Notes: a model not told the origin generated them from the letters alone. A stretch of DNA of 64,000 nt from Lachnospiraceae bacterium (GCA_017938405.1 JAGBBP010000020.1:1-64000), one strand, 5' to 3'; positions 34,575-43,972 are shown, numbered from the stretch's first letter. Program-made: numbers and translations.

Positions 34575-35753
34575 ATGACAAAGTTTTTGATCAGACTTTT
34601 TGTGAAAAACCATGAAGCAACGCAATTGCCGGAGGTGCGGGCGTCCTACGGGAAATTGTCGGGAATGGTAGGCATTTTGTGTAATGTTTTACTGTTTGCG
34701 GCAAAATTTATCGTGGGGACCCTGACGGCTTCCGTGGCAATTACGGCAGATGCTTTTAATAATCTGGGGGATGCATCTTCCGGAATCGTAAGTTTTCTGG
34801 GATTTAAGATGGCAAGCCGGCCGGCAGATAAGGAGCATCCGTACGGACATGCCCGTTATGAGTATCTGGCGGGGCTTACGGTTTGTGTGTTGATTCTGGT
34901 TATCGGGGTAGAACTTTTTAAGGAAAGTTTCGTTAAAATTTTGAACCCGCAACCGGTGGAGTTTTCCTGGGTGGCGGTACTTGTACTGGTTCTGGCCATT
35001 CTTGTGAAGCTTTGGCTGGCGGTGTTTAACCGGAATCTGGGGAAGAAAATCAGTTCCCAGACGCTGCTTGCTACGGCAGAGGACAGCAGAAACGACGTGA
35101 TTGCTACCGGTACGGTAATTCTGGCAACGGTATTGTCCCATTTGACAAGTCTTTCCCTGGACGGTTATATGGGACTTTGCGTAGCGCTGTTTATTTTATA
35201 CAGCGGGGTAAAACTGGTAAAAGAGACCCTGGACCCGATTCTCGGAAAAGCGGCGGATGAAGAACTGGTAAAGGAAATCGAAAAGCGGATTATGGAGTAT
35301 CCGGGGGTGTTCGGAACCCATGATTTGATGATTCACGACTATGGTCCGGGGCGGCAGTTCGGCAGTGTGCATGTGGAAGTGGCAGCGGAGGAAGATGTGT
35401 TAAAGAGCCACGATATGGTGGACAATATCGAACGGGATTTTTTACGGGATTTGAATATTCATTTGATTGTACATATGGACCCGATTATTACAAAGGATGA
35501 ATCGGTACGGAATTTGCGGCATTGGCTTGCAAAGGAAGTAAAAAAAGTACATGAGGAGCTGACGATACATGATGTACGGGTGGTACCGGGAGAGACTCAT
35601 ACCAACGTGATTTTCGACTGTGTAGTGCCGCAGGGGCTGCGTCGCAGTGACGAGGAAATTAAGGACGCCATTGATGTATTGGTAAGGGAAACCCATCCGA
35701 ATTATTATTGTGTCATCACAATCGATCACAGTTATACGGAAATGATAAATTGA
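34575..35753 (+). CDS. Cation diffusion facilitator transporter
   Basis: This 392-residue protein has the six-TM CDF core with metal-site residues in ITADAFNNLGDASSG near 57-70 and HPYGHARYEYLAG near 88, plus the second site in ATAEDSRNDVIATG near 170. A cytoplasmic metal-binding C-terminal domain follows from about 215 (VFGTHDLMIHDYGPGRQFGSVHVEV). It exports divalent metals such as Zn, Mn or Fe by proton exchange. The C terminus is longer than the standard ~300 residues by about 90, with a second ferredoxin-like part. The start follows AAAGGGATGTG. Confidence 0.88.
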   Translation: MTKFLIRLFVKNHEATQLPEVRASYGKLSGMVGILCNVLLFAAKFIVGTLTASVAITADAFNNLGDASSGIVSFLGFKMASRPADKEHPYGHARYEYLAGLTVCVLILVIGVELFKESFVKILNPQPVEFSWVAVLVLVLAILVKLWLAVFNRNLGKKISSQTLLATAEDSRNDVIATGTVILATVLSHLTSLSLDGYMGLCVALFILYSGVKLVKETLDPILGKAADEELVKEIEKRIMEYPGVFGTHDLMIHDYGPGRQFGSVHVEVAAEEDVLKSHDMVDNIERDFLRDLNIHLIVHMDPIITKDESVRNLRHWLAKEVKKVHEELTIHDVRVVPGETHTNVIFDCVVPQGLRRSDEEIKDAIDVLVRETHPNYYCVITIDHSYTEMIN

Positions 35754-35814
35754 CTGTCAATTTTCTGTGATAAAGCGATAAAACAAAAAATGTCAAAAAA
35801 AACAGACAATTGCA

Positions 35815-35843
35815 TTGAAAAATAAGACGACATATGATATAAT
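35815..35843 (+). promoter_or_regulatory. Sigma-A promoter of the chemoreceptor gene
   Basis: TTGAAA (35815-35820), 17-bp spacer, TATAAT (35838-35843), 46 bp before the ATG. It is not a sigma-28 flagellar-type promoter. Confidence 0.8.
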
Positions 35844-35889
35844 TAAAAATAGTCAAGTTACGCTGTTAATACGAAAGGACGGAGAAGGT

Positions 35890-38004
35890 ATGGAGCAATA
35901 CGATGAGAAGTATTTTAGAGCGAAAGCGAATATGCGTGCAGGGACAACTTATCTGGTTGTAGTGTTACTGACCTTGCTGTTTTATTTTTTCAAAATGTCC
36001 AAGGGAGAGGTTACGCAGGATTGGTTTATTAAAATGACTGTAATCGGCGTGGCGATTTATATTGTCGTATCGATTACGCTTAAAATGAAAGGAAATGATT
36101 TTATTCATTACCGCTATTTCATGGGCATCGGATATCAGATATTCTTTTCCTTCATACTTTGGACCCAGTTGGGCAATGATTCTTACGTATTTATATTGCC
36201 GATTATTGCAGCCTTTGTATTGTTTAAGGATCAGAAGTTTATCAAACGGATGATGATATTGACCATTGTGATGGTTATCGGCAGTAATATTTACAAAGTA
36301 TTCGCCATGGGAGCCGGAAAGTCCGATGATACGCTGGTACTGGCCTTCGGTATGATTACGGCATGTTATGCATGTACCCTTATGGCGGTAAAACACTTGA
36401 TTCACTCCGATGGTGCGTTGACCGCTTCCATTGAAGGCAACCTCGCCCGGGTGGTGCAGACGGTAGAGCAGGTAAAGGAAGCCAGTAACCAGATTGTAGA
36501 CGGCGTTACGGTAGTGCGCGAACTTGCGGAAGAGAATAAAGAGGGAGCGAACGATGTTGTAAACGGCATGGGGCAGCTCTCCCAGAATAATGAAATTTTG
36601 AATGAAAAGACCCTGTCTTCCATGGAGATGACCACGGTAATCGATACCCAGGTAAAGAATGTGGCAGGATTGATTGAGCGGGTGGTGGATACCATCGGTA
36701 CCTCCATCAAACATGCCAATACCAGTTCCGAGGAGCTGGATGAGGTGGTAGAAACTACTAACAAGATGGCGACCCTTTCCGCAGACGTAGAAACGATTCT
36801 GGCAGAGTTTAAAAAGGAATTCCGTAATGTAAAGAAGGAAACGGGAACCATTGAAGGTATCAGTAATAAGACCAATCTTCTCGCACTGAATGCATCCATT
36901 GAGGCGGCAAGAGCGGGAGAAGCGGGCAAAGGATTTGCGGTGGTTGCGGATGAGATTCGTGATCTCAGTATCGGAACCCAGACCTCTTCCGGCAGAATTA
37001 TGGCGGCGCTTGCACATTTGGAGGAGACCTCTCAGAAGATGATGGAAGCAATCGAAGAGACGGTGGAACTCATTCAGGTAAATATGGATAAGGTATCCAG
37101 CGTTTCCAAGAGTGTGGATGAGATTACGGAAGATGCCACCGAGCTGGGTGAGAATATTAAGGTGGTAGAGCAGGCGGTAAAGGAAGTAGAGTCTTCCAAT
37201 CAGACCTTAGTGGCTAACATGAAGCAGGTAGGTTCTGTTATGGATGTTATGACCGGCAATATTAATGATGCGGAAGAAACTACCAGAACTATGCTCAGCA
37301 AATACGAAGAGAGTGCCAACAGCGCAATCAATATTGAGAACGTTGTAGGAAAGTTGATGGAAGAGTTGGGTGTCGGTGGATTTATGGGCATCCAGGACGT
37401 TCACGCCGGTATGAAAGTTGCGGTGGCGGTGAAAGATGCGGACGGAAATAAGACAAATGAATACATCGGAGAGGTTACGCTTCAAGAAGAAAAAGATGTT
37501 TTCATTACGATGGAACAAAACATTGAAGAGTTGGCAGACCGCAGGAAAAAGAGCGTACAGTGTCAGCTTCGTATTGTGGTGGATAATGTATTGTACTGTT
37601 GGGAAGATATTGAAATTCGTCTGGCTAAGGGAGAGGAAGCCGGGGATTATGCCCTGAAGGTTGAAACAAATCCGCGGGTATTTAATCGTAGAAAATATCC
37701 GAGAATGCCGATTACCAACGGATGTACGGTACGAGTAAAGGATACGAACCTTTTGTGTTGCGGAAATATGTTAAACATCAGTGCAAACGGTTTTGCTTTT
37801 GTAGTAAAAGAAGCGGAATTTGCGGAATTAAAGGGACAGGAAGTTTCTGTTGAGATTGATGATTTTGTAGTGCTGAACGGTGAATACTTAATCGGTAATA
37901 TTATTCGTTGCTCCAATAACGGAGACGAGTATGTGGTAGGTTGCCGTATGCCGGCGGATAATAAGGAAATCGAGCAGTACATCAGTCAGAACTACAGCGA
38001 ATAA
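35890..38004 (+). CDS. Methyl-accepting chemoreceptor fused to a YcgR-like PilZ c-di-GMP module
   Basis: This 704-residue protein begins with about six TM segments (20-165) and has no large outer ligand domain and no obvious HAMP. The cytoplasmic part is a chemoreceptor helical hairpin with its highly conserved tip, [19 protein letters not shown] near 326-344. After about residue 490 comes a YcgR-N-like beta domain ([10 protein letters not shown] to [11 protein letters not shown]), then a PilZ domain whose c-di-GMP motifs RRKYPR near 598 and NISANG near 627 are intact. It should signal through CheA/CheW or bind them while responding to c-di-GMP. The start at 35890 follows GGAGAAGGT; the longer frame to 35815 overlaps the promoter. 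Single-chain MCP-PilZ fusions are uncommon. Confidence 0.88.
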   Translation: MEQYDEKYFRAKANMRAGTTYLVVVLLTLLFYFFKMSKGEVTQDWFIKMTVIGVAIYIVVSITLKMKGNDFIHYRYFMGIGYQIFFSFILWTQLGNDSYVFILPIIAAFVLFKDQKFIKRMMILTIVMVIGSNIYKVFAMGAGKSDDTLVLAFGMITACYACTLMAVKHLIHSDGALTASIEGNLARVVQTVEQVKEASNQIVDGVTVVRELAEENKEGANDVVNGMGQLSQNNEILNEKTLSSMEMTTVIDTQVKNVAGLIERVVDTIGTSIKHANTSSEELDEVVETTNKMATLSADVETILAEFKKEFRNVKKETGTIEGISNKTNLLALNASIEAARAGEAGKGFAVVADEIRDLSIGTQTSSGRIMAALAHLEETSQKMMEAIEETVELIQVNMDKVSSVSKSVDEITEDATELGENIKVVEQAVKEVESSNQTLVANMKQVGSVMDVMTGNINDAEETTRTMLSKYEESANSAINIENVVGKLMEELGVGGFMGIQDVHAGMKVAVAVKDADGNKTNEYIGEVTLQEEKDVFITMEQNIEELADRRKKSVQCQLRIVVDNVLYCWEDIEIRLAKGEEAGDYALKVETNPRVFNRRKYPRMPITNGCTVRVKDTNLLCCGNMLNISANGFAFVVKEAEFAELKGQEVSVEIDDFVVLNGEYLIGNIIRCSNNGDEYVVGCRMPADNKEIEQYISQNYSE

Positions 38005-38011
38005 TTTGTGG

Positions 38012-38040
38012 TTGACAAATCTTTGAATTTCGGGTAAGAT
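38012..38040 (+). promoter_or_regulatory. Sigma-A promoter of the proS T-box transcript
   Basis: TTGACA (38012-38017), 17-bp spacer, TAAGAT (38035-38040), just after the chemoreceptor stop codon. Transcription should begin near 38047, the start of the T-box leader. Confidence 0.85.
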
Positions 38041-38046
38041 ACAAAA

Positions 38047-38327
38047 TAGATTTCGGATTATCCGAGAAACGTGACGAAGAAGAGGAATAGTACATCAGAG
38101 CAGTCCGTACAGAGAAGGAGGATACGAGTTTCGTATGCTGAGAGCCTCCCGGATATGACAGTGGAACCGGCCTCGGAGTCCCGCGCGACAAGTGCGGCGC
38201 AGACCCTGCGATATCGGGGGAACACAGTGCAGGCTGTGTGAGAGAGCCGGACAGACCGGCTAAGAAGGGTGGTACCGCCGACGAATTTCGGTCCCTTCTA
38301 TGGGGGTTCCCATAGGAGGGACCTTTT
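38047..38327 (+). promoter_or_regulatory. T-box riboswitch (proline specifier) with terminator
   Basis: The leader has the ordered T-box marks: an AGAGA/GG bulge region near 38112, the apical GNTGNRA motif GCTGAGA near 38139, a candidate specifier CCG (Pro) directly before GCCTCGGAG near 38175, and the T-box AGGGTGGTACCGCCG at 38268-38282 whose TGG binds the tRNA CCA end. The terminator is GGTCCCTTCTATGGG (38290-38304) with its complement at 38309-38323 plus TTTT. Uncharged tRNA-Pro should favour antitermination and raise proS expression. Confidence 0.93.
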
Positions 38328-38330
38328 GCA

Positions 38331-38615
38331 TACCCGCGCCTCCCATTCTTACAAGCGGGGAAGTTTATTAAAACCGAGACCGTGTCAGCAAATGTCTTTC
38401 TTGCTGAGCGCAACGCTCCGTCGAACTTCCTCTAAGAACGACTAGGACGCTCGGGTGTGGCCTCGCGCCCGGTCTTTTCTAAGAGGTGATTTCGACTGCG
38501 CTAAAAGCGCGCCCCTTCGGGAAGGCTGCGAAAGATATTTGCTGACACGGTCTCGGTCGAAACAAGGTTTCCAACGCTTGTAAGAATCCGCCACGCCCGA
38601 GCCGGCGCGCGGGTA
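38331..38615. repeat. Multi-hairpin long palindrome, element B
   Basis: The arms match in inverted orientation over several blocks: 38331-38339 with 38607-38615, ATTCTTACAAGCG at 38345-38357 with 38575-38587, and 38374-38400 with 38530-38556 (26 of 27 positions). Inner hairpins include GAGCG/CGCTC near 38406, CCTCT.AAGAA with TTCTAAGAGG, and GCGCT/AGCGC near 38500. The right arm holds an unpaired segment AGAATCCGCCACGCCCGAG next to GCCGGCGCGC, which recurs in element A. It starts only four bases after the T-box terminator T tract. Confidence 0.8.
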
Positions 38616-38709
38616 GGAAAGGTTCCCTCAAATGTTCACGAGAAGATAATTGTGAGGAAGGTATAAGGAGTTCTTTTGCACATTTATCTTCGGACTTTTT
38701 AGCAAACGA

Positions 38710-38941
38710 GGAACTTTTCGTGTAGAACACTATTTTTGATTTATTGTGTAGGATGTTAGCTTTTCTTATTGCTCTGCTGGAAAGCAGCAATGTTTGAACA
38801 GGATGTTCAAACAAGGCGACACGCGACATGGAGGTCGCGTCGGAGCCGGTTGCGTTATTTGATGGAATAGCGGAACAGAGCAATTAGAAAACCTTACATC
38901 CGAAACCCAATGAAAAAATAGTGTTCTACACGGAAAGTTCC
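38710..38941. repeat. Multi-hairpin palindrome, element D, next to the proS ribosome site
   Basis: Outer arms 38710-38737 and 38914-38941 are inverted copies at 27 of 28 positions (GGAACTTT.CGTGTAGAAC core). Inside are perfect hairpins TGTTTGAACA/TGTTCAAACA with loop GGA (38791-38813), ACGCGAC/GTCGCGT (38821-38840) and CTGCT/AGCAG with loop GGAA near 38774. The right arm ends nine bases before the AAAGGAGG of proS. It shares architecture, not obvious sequence, with elements A and B. Confidence 0.8.
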
Positions 38942-38966
38942 GGTCTTAGAAAAAGGAGGAAAGAAA

Positions 38967-40400
38967 ATGGCAAAGGAAAAGAAAATGGTAGAAGCGATTA
39001 CTTCCATGGAAGAAGATTTCGCGCAATGGTACACGGACATCGTGAAGAAGGCAGAGTTAGTTGAGTATTCCGGTATTAAGGGCTGTATGATTATCCGCCC
39101 GGCAGGCTATGCGATTTGGGAGCTGATTCAGAAGGAGCTGGACCGTCGCTTTAAGGAAACCGGTGTAGAGAATGTTTACATGCCGATGTTTATTCCGGAG
39201 AGCCTTCTTAACAAGGAAAAGGATCATGTAGAAGGCTTTGCACCGGAGGTGGCATGGGTAACCCACGGCGGCGGCGAGAAGTTGCAGGAGCGTATGTGTG
39301 TACGTCCGACTTCCGAGACCTTGTTCTGTGATTTTTACTCCAAGATTATCGGTTCTTACCGTGATCTTCCGAAGGTGTATAACCAGTGGTGCTCCGTGGT
39401 TCGTTGGGAGAAGACCACCCGTCCGTTCCTTCGTTCCATGGAGTTTTTGTGGCAGGAGGGTCATACCGCTCACGCTACGGCAGAGGAAGCGGAAGAGAGA
39501 ACCATTCAGATGTTAAATCTTTATGCTGATTTCTGTGAAGAGATTCTGGCAATTCCGATGGTGCGTGGTCGTAAGACCGATAAGGAGAAGTTCGCAGGTG
39601 CAGAGGCTACCTATACAATCGAGGCTCTGATGCACGACGGTAAGGCATTGCAGTCCGGTACCAGTCACAACTTCGGTGACGGTTTCGCAAAGGCATTTGA
39701 TATCCAGTATACGGATAAGGAAAATAAGTTACAGTATGTGCACCAGACGTCCTGGGGTATGACCACCCGTCTCATCGGTGCGGTGATTATGGTACACGGT
39801 GACAACAGCGGTCTTGTACTTCCGCCGGCCATCGCTCCGATTCAGGCAGTGGTAATTCCAGTGCGTCAGGACAAGGAAGGTGTGCTGGATAAGGCATACG
39901 AGCTGGGCAACATCTTAAAGGGATTCCGTGTAAAGGTAGATGATTCCGACAAGTCTCCGGGTTGGAAGTTTGCGGAGCACGAGATGCGCGGTGTACCGCT
40001 TCGTATCGAAATCGGTCCGAAGGATATCGAAGCAAATCAGGCGGTTATCGCAAGACGTGATACCAATGAGAAGATTACCGTATCTTTAGATGAGCTGGAG
40101 GCAAAGGTAGGAGAGTTGCTTGCTACCATGCAGAAGGAAATGCTGGAGCGTGCAAGAGTGCATCGCGACGAGCACACCTACAGCGCAACCACCATGGACG
40201 AGATGCTTGATGTGGCAGAGAACAAGTCCGGTTTCATCAAGGCAATGTGGTGCGGTGAGCTTGCCTGTGAAGAGGCATTAAAGGAAAAGGCGGGCGTTAC
40301 CTCCCGTTGTATGCCGTTTGCACAGGAAGAAATCGCAAAGACCTGTGTTTGCTGCGGCAAGCCGGCAAAGAGTATGGTATACTGGGGCAAAGCATATTAA
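38967..40400 (+). CDS. proS: Prolyl-tRNA synthetase, short archaeal/eukaryotic-type form
   Basis: The 477-residue enzyme has class II core motifs: motif 1 region [19 protein letters not shown], the [10 protein letters not shown] and [25 protein letters not shown] motif 2 region near 145-175, and motif 3 region [18 protein letters not shown] near 275. It lacks the about 180-residue editing insert of classical bacterial ProRS and has the zinc-binding-like C-terminal extension with [10 protein letters not shown], ending in Tyr, typical of the ProS type 3 group. It charges tRNA-Pro. Expression is controlled by the T-box upstream; the 640-nt gap between that terminator and the start holds elements B and D. 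The ribosome site is AAAAAGGAGG. Confidence 0.95.
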   Translation: MAKEKKMVEAITSMEEDFAQWYTDIVKKAELVEYSGIKGCMIIRPAGYAIWELIQKELDRRFKETGVENVYMPMFIPESLLNKEKDHVEGFAPEVAWVTHGGGEKLQERMCVRPTSETLFCDFYSKIIGSYRDLPKVYNQWCSVVRWEKTTRPFLRSMEFLWQEGHTAHATAEEAEERTIQMLNLYADFCEEILAIPMVRGRKTDKEKFAGAEATYTIEALMHDGKALQSGTSHNFGDGFAKAFDIQYTDKENKLQYVHQTSWGMTTRLIGAVIMVHGDNSGLVLPPAIAPIQAVVIPVRQDKEGVLDKAYELGNILKGFRVKVDDSDKSPGWKFAEHEMRGVPLRIEIGPKDIEANQAVIARRDTNEKITVSLDELEAKVGELLATMQKEMLERARVHRDEHTYSATTMDEMLDVAENKSGFIKAMWCGELACEEALKEKAGVTSRCMPFAQEEIAKTCVCCGKPAKSMVYWGKAY

Positions 40401-40410
40401 GAATGACTGC

Positions 40411-40447
40411 GGGGCTGACGCGTTGATGATGCGACAGCCCCTTTTTT
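40411..40447 (+). terminator. Terminator after proS
   Basis: GGGGCTG.CGC and GCG.CAGCCCC form a stem around GTTGATGAT, followed by six T. It begins about 10 bp past the proS stop codon. Confidence 0.9.
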
Positions 40448-40448
40448 C

Positions 40449-40477
40449 TTGACAAAGAAGCCCTTTCATGTTACCAT
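40449..40477 (+). promoter_or_regulatory. Promoter of the amino-acid ABC transporter operon
   Basis: TTGACA (40449-40454), 17-bp spacer, TACCAT (40472-40477), directly after the proS terminator. The transcript has a leader of about 85 nt with a small CGGGC/GCCCG hairpin near 40538; no known riboswitch is evident. Confidence 0.7.
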
Positions 40478-40568
40478 GATAAAGCGTTAGAAGATAAAAG
40501 ACGCGATACCGGGTTTGTAGGGAGATAACGAGTTTACCGGGCATTGCCCGAAGAAAAGGAGAGTTATT

Positions 40569-41369
40569 ATGAAGAAGAAGTTAGCAGCTTTATTAACCGC
40601 AGTGCTTTGCTTGTCTGTATTTGCAGGTTGCGGCGGTGCAAAAGAAGACCTTGCGTACATCAAGGATAACGGCGAGATGGTGATGGGTATTACCTTGTTT
40701 GAGCCGATGAATTACTATGATGAAGATGGTGTGTTAATCGGTTTTGAGACCGAGTTTGCCACCGCTGTTTGTGAGAAGCTTGGCGTTGAGCCGAAGTTCC
40801 AGGTAATCGACTGGGAGCAGAAGGAGAATGAGTTAAAGGCGAAGTCCATCGACTGTATTTGGAACGGTTTGACCGTGACCGAGGACCGTAAGGAGAACAT
40901 GGCTTTCTCTACCGCTTATGTAAGCAACCGTCAGGTGGCTATCATCCGTAAGGCTGACGCTGAGAAGTATGTGGATATTGCAAGCATGGCAGGCGCAAAC
41001 ATGATTGCAGAGAACGGTTCCGCAGGGCAGACTGCTATCGAGAGCGATGCTACCCTTTCCCAGAACAAGTTCGTAGCGGCAGCTGCACAGAAGGATGCCC
41101 TTCTTGAAGTGAAGGCAGGTACTTCCGATGTTGCGGTTCTTGACTATATCATGGCAAAGGCTGTGGTAAACGCAGATTCTGATTTCAGCGATTTGATGAT
41201 TGTGGAGAGCATTGATTTGGCTCCGGAAGAGTATGCCATCGGTTTCCGTTTGGAGGATAAGGAATTGCTTGCCGCTGTAAATAAGGCAATCGATGAGCTT
41301 GTGATAGAGGGCTTTATGAAGTCTCTTGCCGCAAAGTACGATATGAGCGAGTCTTTGGCATTTAAGTAA
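40569..41369 (+). CDS. Polar amino-acid ABC transporter solute-binding lipoprotein
   Basis: This 266-residue protein has a lipoprotein signal ending SVFAGC (Cys21) and a family 3 solute-binding domain: GEMVMGITLFEPMNYYDEDG near 35, GFETEFATAVCEKLGVEP near 58, and a ligand-pocket region NGLTVTEDRKENMAFS near 98. Such proteins bind glutamine, cystine, arginine or similar amino acids; the exact ligand is not readable. It heads a three-gene operon with its permease (27 bp downstream) and ATPase. The start follows AAAAGGAGAG. Confidence 0.92.
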   Translation: MKKKLAALLTAVLCLSVFAGCGGAKEDLAYIKDNGEMVMGITLFEPMNYYDEDGVLIGFETEFATAVCEKLGVEPKFQVIDWEQKENELKAKSIDCIWNGLTVTEDRKENMAFSTAYVSNRQVAIIRKADAEKYVDIASMAGANMIAENGSAGQTAIESDATLSQNKFVAAAAQKDALLEVKAGTSDVAVLDYIMAKAVVNADSDFSDLMIVESIDLAPEEYAIGFRLEDKELLAAVNKAIDELVIEGFMKSLAAKYDMSESLAFK

Positions 41370-41396
41370 GATACATACCAAAAGGAGAAGGACGTT

Positions 41397-42044
41397 ATGT
41401 CATTTATTGACGTTACCATGCAGCTTTTGGACGGATTTAAGGTAACCATGCTCATATTCTTTGTGGTATTGCTGGGTGCCCTGCCGCTGGGTCTTGTGAT
41501 TACTTTCGGCTCTATGTCCAAAATAAAGCCGCTCCGGTGGTTAACCCGGACGTTTGTCTGGATTATCCGTGGAACGCCGTTAATGTTGCAGATTATTCTT
41601 GTGTTTTACGGTCCGGGATTGATTTTTGGGGCAAAGGCACTGCCGCGTATGACGGCGGTGCTGGTTGCCTTTATTATCAACTATGCGGCCTATTTTTCAG
41701 AGATTTACCGCGGAGGAATCGAAAGTATTCCGGCGGGACAGTACGAGGCGGGTCAGGTGCTTGGTATGACCAAGCGCCAGATTTTCTTTAAAGTGGTGCT
41801 GTTTCAGGTAATCAAGCGGATTATGCCGGCCATGGGAAATGAAGTCATTACCTTGGTAAAGGACACGTCCCTGGCCCGGGTCATTTCCGTGGTGGAGTTG
41901 GTAAAGGCTGCCCAGGATATTGTGGGGCTTCGTGGCATCATCTGGCCGATTTTCTACATCGGTGCGTTCTACCTGTTAGTTTCCGGCGCACTTACGTTAC
42001 TGTTTAACTGGCTTGAGAAAAAGATGGATTATTATAAGGGATAG
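41397..42044 (+). CDS. Polar amino-acid ABC transporter permease (HisM/GlnP family)
   Basis: The 215-residue protein has five hydrophobic segments and the EAA loop EAGQVLGMTKRQIFFKVVLFQ near 116, preceded by FIINYAAYFSEIYRGGIESIPAGQYE, characteristic of HEQRO/GlnP-type permeases. It forms the membrane channel for the lipoprotein upstream and is driven by the ATPase that starts four bases after its stop codon. It has a normal length for the family. Confidence 0.94.
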   Translation: MSFIDVTMQLLDGFKVTMLIFFVVLLGALPLGLVITFGSMSKIKPLRWLTRTFVWIIRGTPLMLQIILVFYGPGLIFGAKALPRMTAVLVAFIINYAAYFSEIYRGGIESIPAGQYEAGQVLGMTKRQIFFKVVLFQVIKRIMPAMGNEVITLVKDTSLARVISVVELVKAAQDIVGLRGIIWPIFYIGAFYLLVSGALTLLFNWLEKKMDYYKG

Positions 42045-42047
42045 CAT

Positions 42048-42848
42048 ATGGCGGTATTGGAAGTTAAAAACATTCGAAAAAGCTTTGACGGGGAAGAAGT
42101 TTTAAAGGGCATTGATTTTTCCATGGAAAAGGGAGAAGTTTTGGCGATTATCGGTTCTTCGGGAAGCGGTAAAACCACCCTTCTTCGTTGCCTCAACTTT
42201 TTAGTGTCTCCGGATCAGGGACAGCTTTTCGTAAATGACGAATGCATCTTTGATGCAAAGGATGTACATAAATTAAATGAAAAAGAGATTCGGGAGAAGC
42301 GTCTTCATTTCGGATTGGTATTCCAGTCTTTTAATTTGTTTCCGCAATACAATGTACTGCGCAATGTGACTTTGGCGGAGGAATTGCAGATTAAGGATGC
42401 CCATAAGGCAAAGAAGATTTCCAAAGAGGAAATGAAGGAAGCCTTGGCAAAAGTGACTGCCCATGGGTCAGGACTGCTTTCCCAGGTGGGACTTTTGGAA
42501 AAGAAGAGTGCCTATCCGTGCGAGCTTTCCGGCGGACAGCAACAGCGTGTGGCCATTGCAAGGGCGCTGGCGCTTAATCCGGATATTCTCTGCTTTGACG
42601 AGCCCACCAGTGCGCTGGATCCGGCCTTGACGGGAGAAGTACTTCGTGTAATCCGTGGATTGAAATCCTCGGAACGCACCATGATTGTGGTAACCCATGA
42701 GATGGAGTTTGCCCGTCGTGTGGCGGATAAGGTGATGTTTATGGCGGACGGTGTCATTGAAGAAATGGGTGAGCCGGAGCAGATTTTTACGAGTCCGAAG
42801 AGCGAAAAGTTAAAGGCGTTTCTGCGGAATGCTGCGGAAGGTTTATAA
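42048..42848 (+). CDS. Polar amino-acid ABC transporter ATPase (GlnQ family)
   Basis: The 266-residue protein has Walker A GSSGSGKTT near 36, Q loop LVFQSFNLFPQ near 88, signature ELSGGQQQRVAIARAL near 163, Walker B ILCFDEPTSALDP near 185 and switch His in VVTHEMEFA. An extra charged segment (KDAHKAKKISKEEMKEALAK) lies in the helical subdomain. It powers import of the amino acid captured by the upstream binding protein. Confidence 0.95.
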   Translation: MAVLEVKNIRKSFDGEEVLKGIDFSMEKGEVLAIIGSSGSGKTTLLRCLNFLVSPDQGQLFVNDECIFDAKDVHKLNEKEIREKRLHFGLVFQSFNLFPQYNVLRNVTLAEELQIKDAHKAKKISKEEMKEALAKVTAHGSGLLSQVGLLEKKSAYPCELSGGQQQRVAIARALALNPDILCFDEPTSALDPALTGEVLRVIRGLKSSERTMIVVTHEMEFARRVADKVMFMADGVIEEMGEPEQIFTSPKSEKLKAFLRNAAEGL

Positions 42849-42856
42849 AGAATTAT

Positions 42857-42893
42857 AGCCTGTGGGATTTTGTTGAAATCCTGCAGGCTTTCT
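42857..42893 (+). terminator. Terminator of the amino-acid transporter operon
   Basis: AGCCTG.GGATTT and AAATCC.CAGGCT form a 12-bp interrupted stem with loop TGTTG, followed by a weak TTTCT tail, eight bases after the ATPase stop codon. Confidence 0.75.
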
Positions 42894-42951
42894 GTGTTTG
42901 CGGTGTAACGGATGAGAGGCAGAACTATATGGGAAAAGAAAGGAAAAGAAT

Positions 42952-43836
42952 ATGGGACAGGACAAAAAAAGCGCAATTATAAAATTATCCTTGGCAATGT
43001 TGATTTTCGGTTCCATCGGCGTATTCCGCCGGTATATACCGCTGTCCTCTGCCTGGATGGCATGCGTCAGGGGCGTCATCGGTACCGTATTTTTGCTTGT
43101 AGTGGTTGCGGCATCCAAAAAGCGTGTGGATAAGAAGGCGGTGAAGAAAAATCTCCTTCCGCTTTTGATTTCCGGTGCGGCCATCGGTGTCAACTGGATT
43201 TTGTTGTTCGAGGCGTATCGCTATACCACGGTGGCAATCGCAACCTTGTGTTATTATATGGCGCCGGTGATTGTGATTTTGCTGGCACCGTTGTTGTTAA
43301 AAGAGAAAATGACGGTGAAAAAGTCGGTTTGCGCCGGGGTGGCGGTAATCGGGATGCTTTTGGTATCCGGTATTTTTGACGGGGGAGCGACGGCAGGCGG
43401 TAGCGGAAAAGGTATCGTGTGTGGTCTTGGGGCGGCTTGCTTTTATGCTACTGCAATGTTGACCAACAAGTTTATCAAGGATATTTCCGCTTACGATAAA
43501 ACCATAATGCAGCTTTCTGTGGCGGCAATCGTAGTGCTTCCGTACTGTTTTCTTACCGGCGGGGTGCAGGAGTTTACGATGCTTACCTTGCCGCAGATAT
43601 TGCTTCTGCTGGCGGTGGGTATTGTCCACACAGGTATTGCCTACTGGCTGTATTTCGGCAGTATGGATGCTTTAAGCGGTCAGACGGTGGCGGTCTACAG
43701 CTATATCGATCCGGCCTTTGCGGTGGTGCTTTCTGTGGCAGTATTGGGAGAAAATCCGGGAGTATTGGGTGTAATCGGTGCGGTGTTGATTTTGGGATCC
43801 ACATTGCTTAGTGAGTGGAACGGGAAGAAGAAATAA
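42952..43836 (+). CDS. EamA/DMT-family metabolite exporter
   Basis: This 294-residue protein has ten hydrophobic segments arranged as two EamA repeats (about 8-140 and 155-288). Typical marks are FEAYRYTTVAIATLCYYMAPVIV in repeat one and HTGIAYWLYFGSMDALSGQTV with YIDPAFAVVLS in repeat two. DMT permeases of this kind export amino acids, nucleosides or other metabolites; the substrate is unknown. The ribosome site is AAAGGAAAAG. Confidence 0.88.
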   Translation: MGQDKKSAIIKLSLAMLIFGSIGVFRRYIPLSSAWMACVRGVIGTVFLLVVVAASKKRVDKKAVKKNLLPLLISGAAIGVNWILLFEAYRYTTVAIATLCYYMAPVIVILLAPLLLKEKMTVKKSVCAGVAVIGMLLVSGIFDGGATAGGSGKGIVCGLGAACFYATAMLTNKFIKDISAYDKTIMQLSVAAIVVLPYCFLTGGVQEFTMLTLPQILLLLAVGIVHTGIAYWLYFGSMDALSGQTVAVYSYIDPAFAVVLSVAVLGENPGVLGVIGAVLILGSTLLSEWNGKKK

Positions 43837-43845
43837 GAATATTTG

Positions 43846-43884
43846 ATGCCTATAAGTCAGGAATGATTTATAGGCATTGTTTTT
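43846..43884 (+). terminator. Terminator after the EamA gene
   Basis: ATGCCTATAA and TTATAGGCAT form a 10-bp stem with a 12-nt loop, followed by TGTTTTT. Confidence 0.85.
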
Positions 43885-43943
43885 GCGGTAATATTTTGGC
43901 TGGTATTTACAAGTGAAGGTTCACAAACTAAAAGTAAATTCTA

Positions 43944-43972
43944 TTGACGAATGGAAAATTATATGCTAGTAT
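43944..43972 (+). promoter_or_regulatory. Promoter of the YccF-like gene
   Basis: TTGACG (43944-43949), 17-bp spacer, TAGTAT (43967-43972), about 68 bp before the start codon. Confidence 0.65.
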
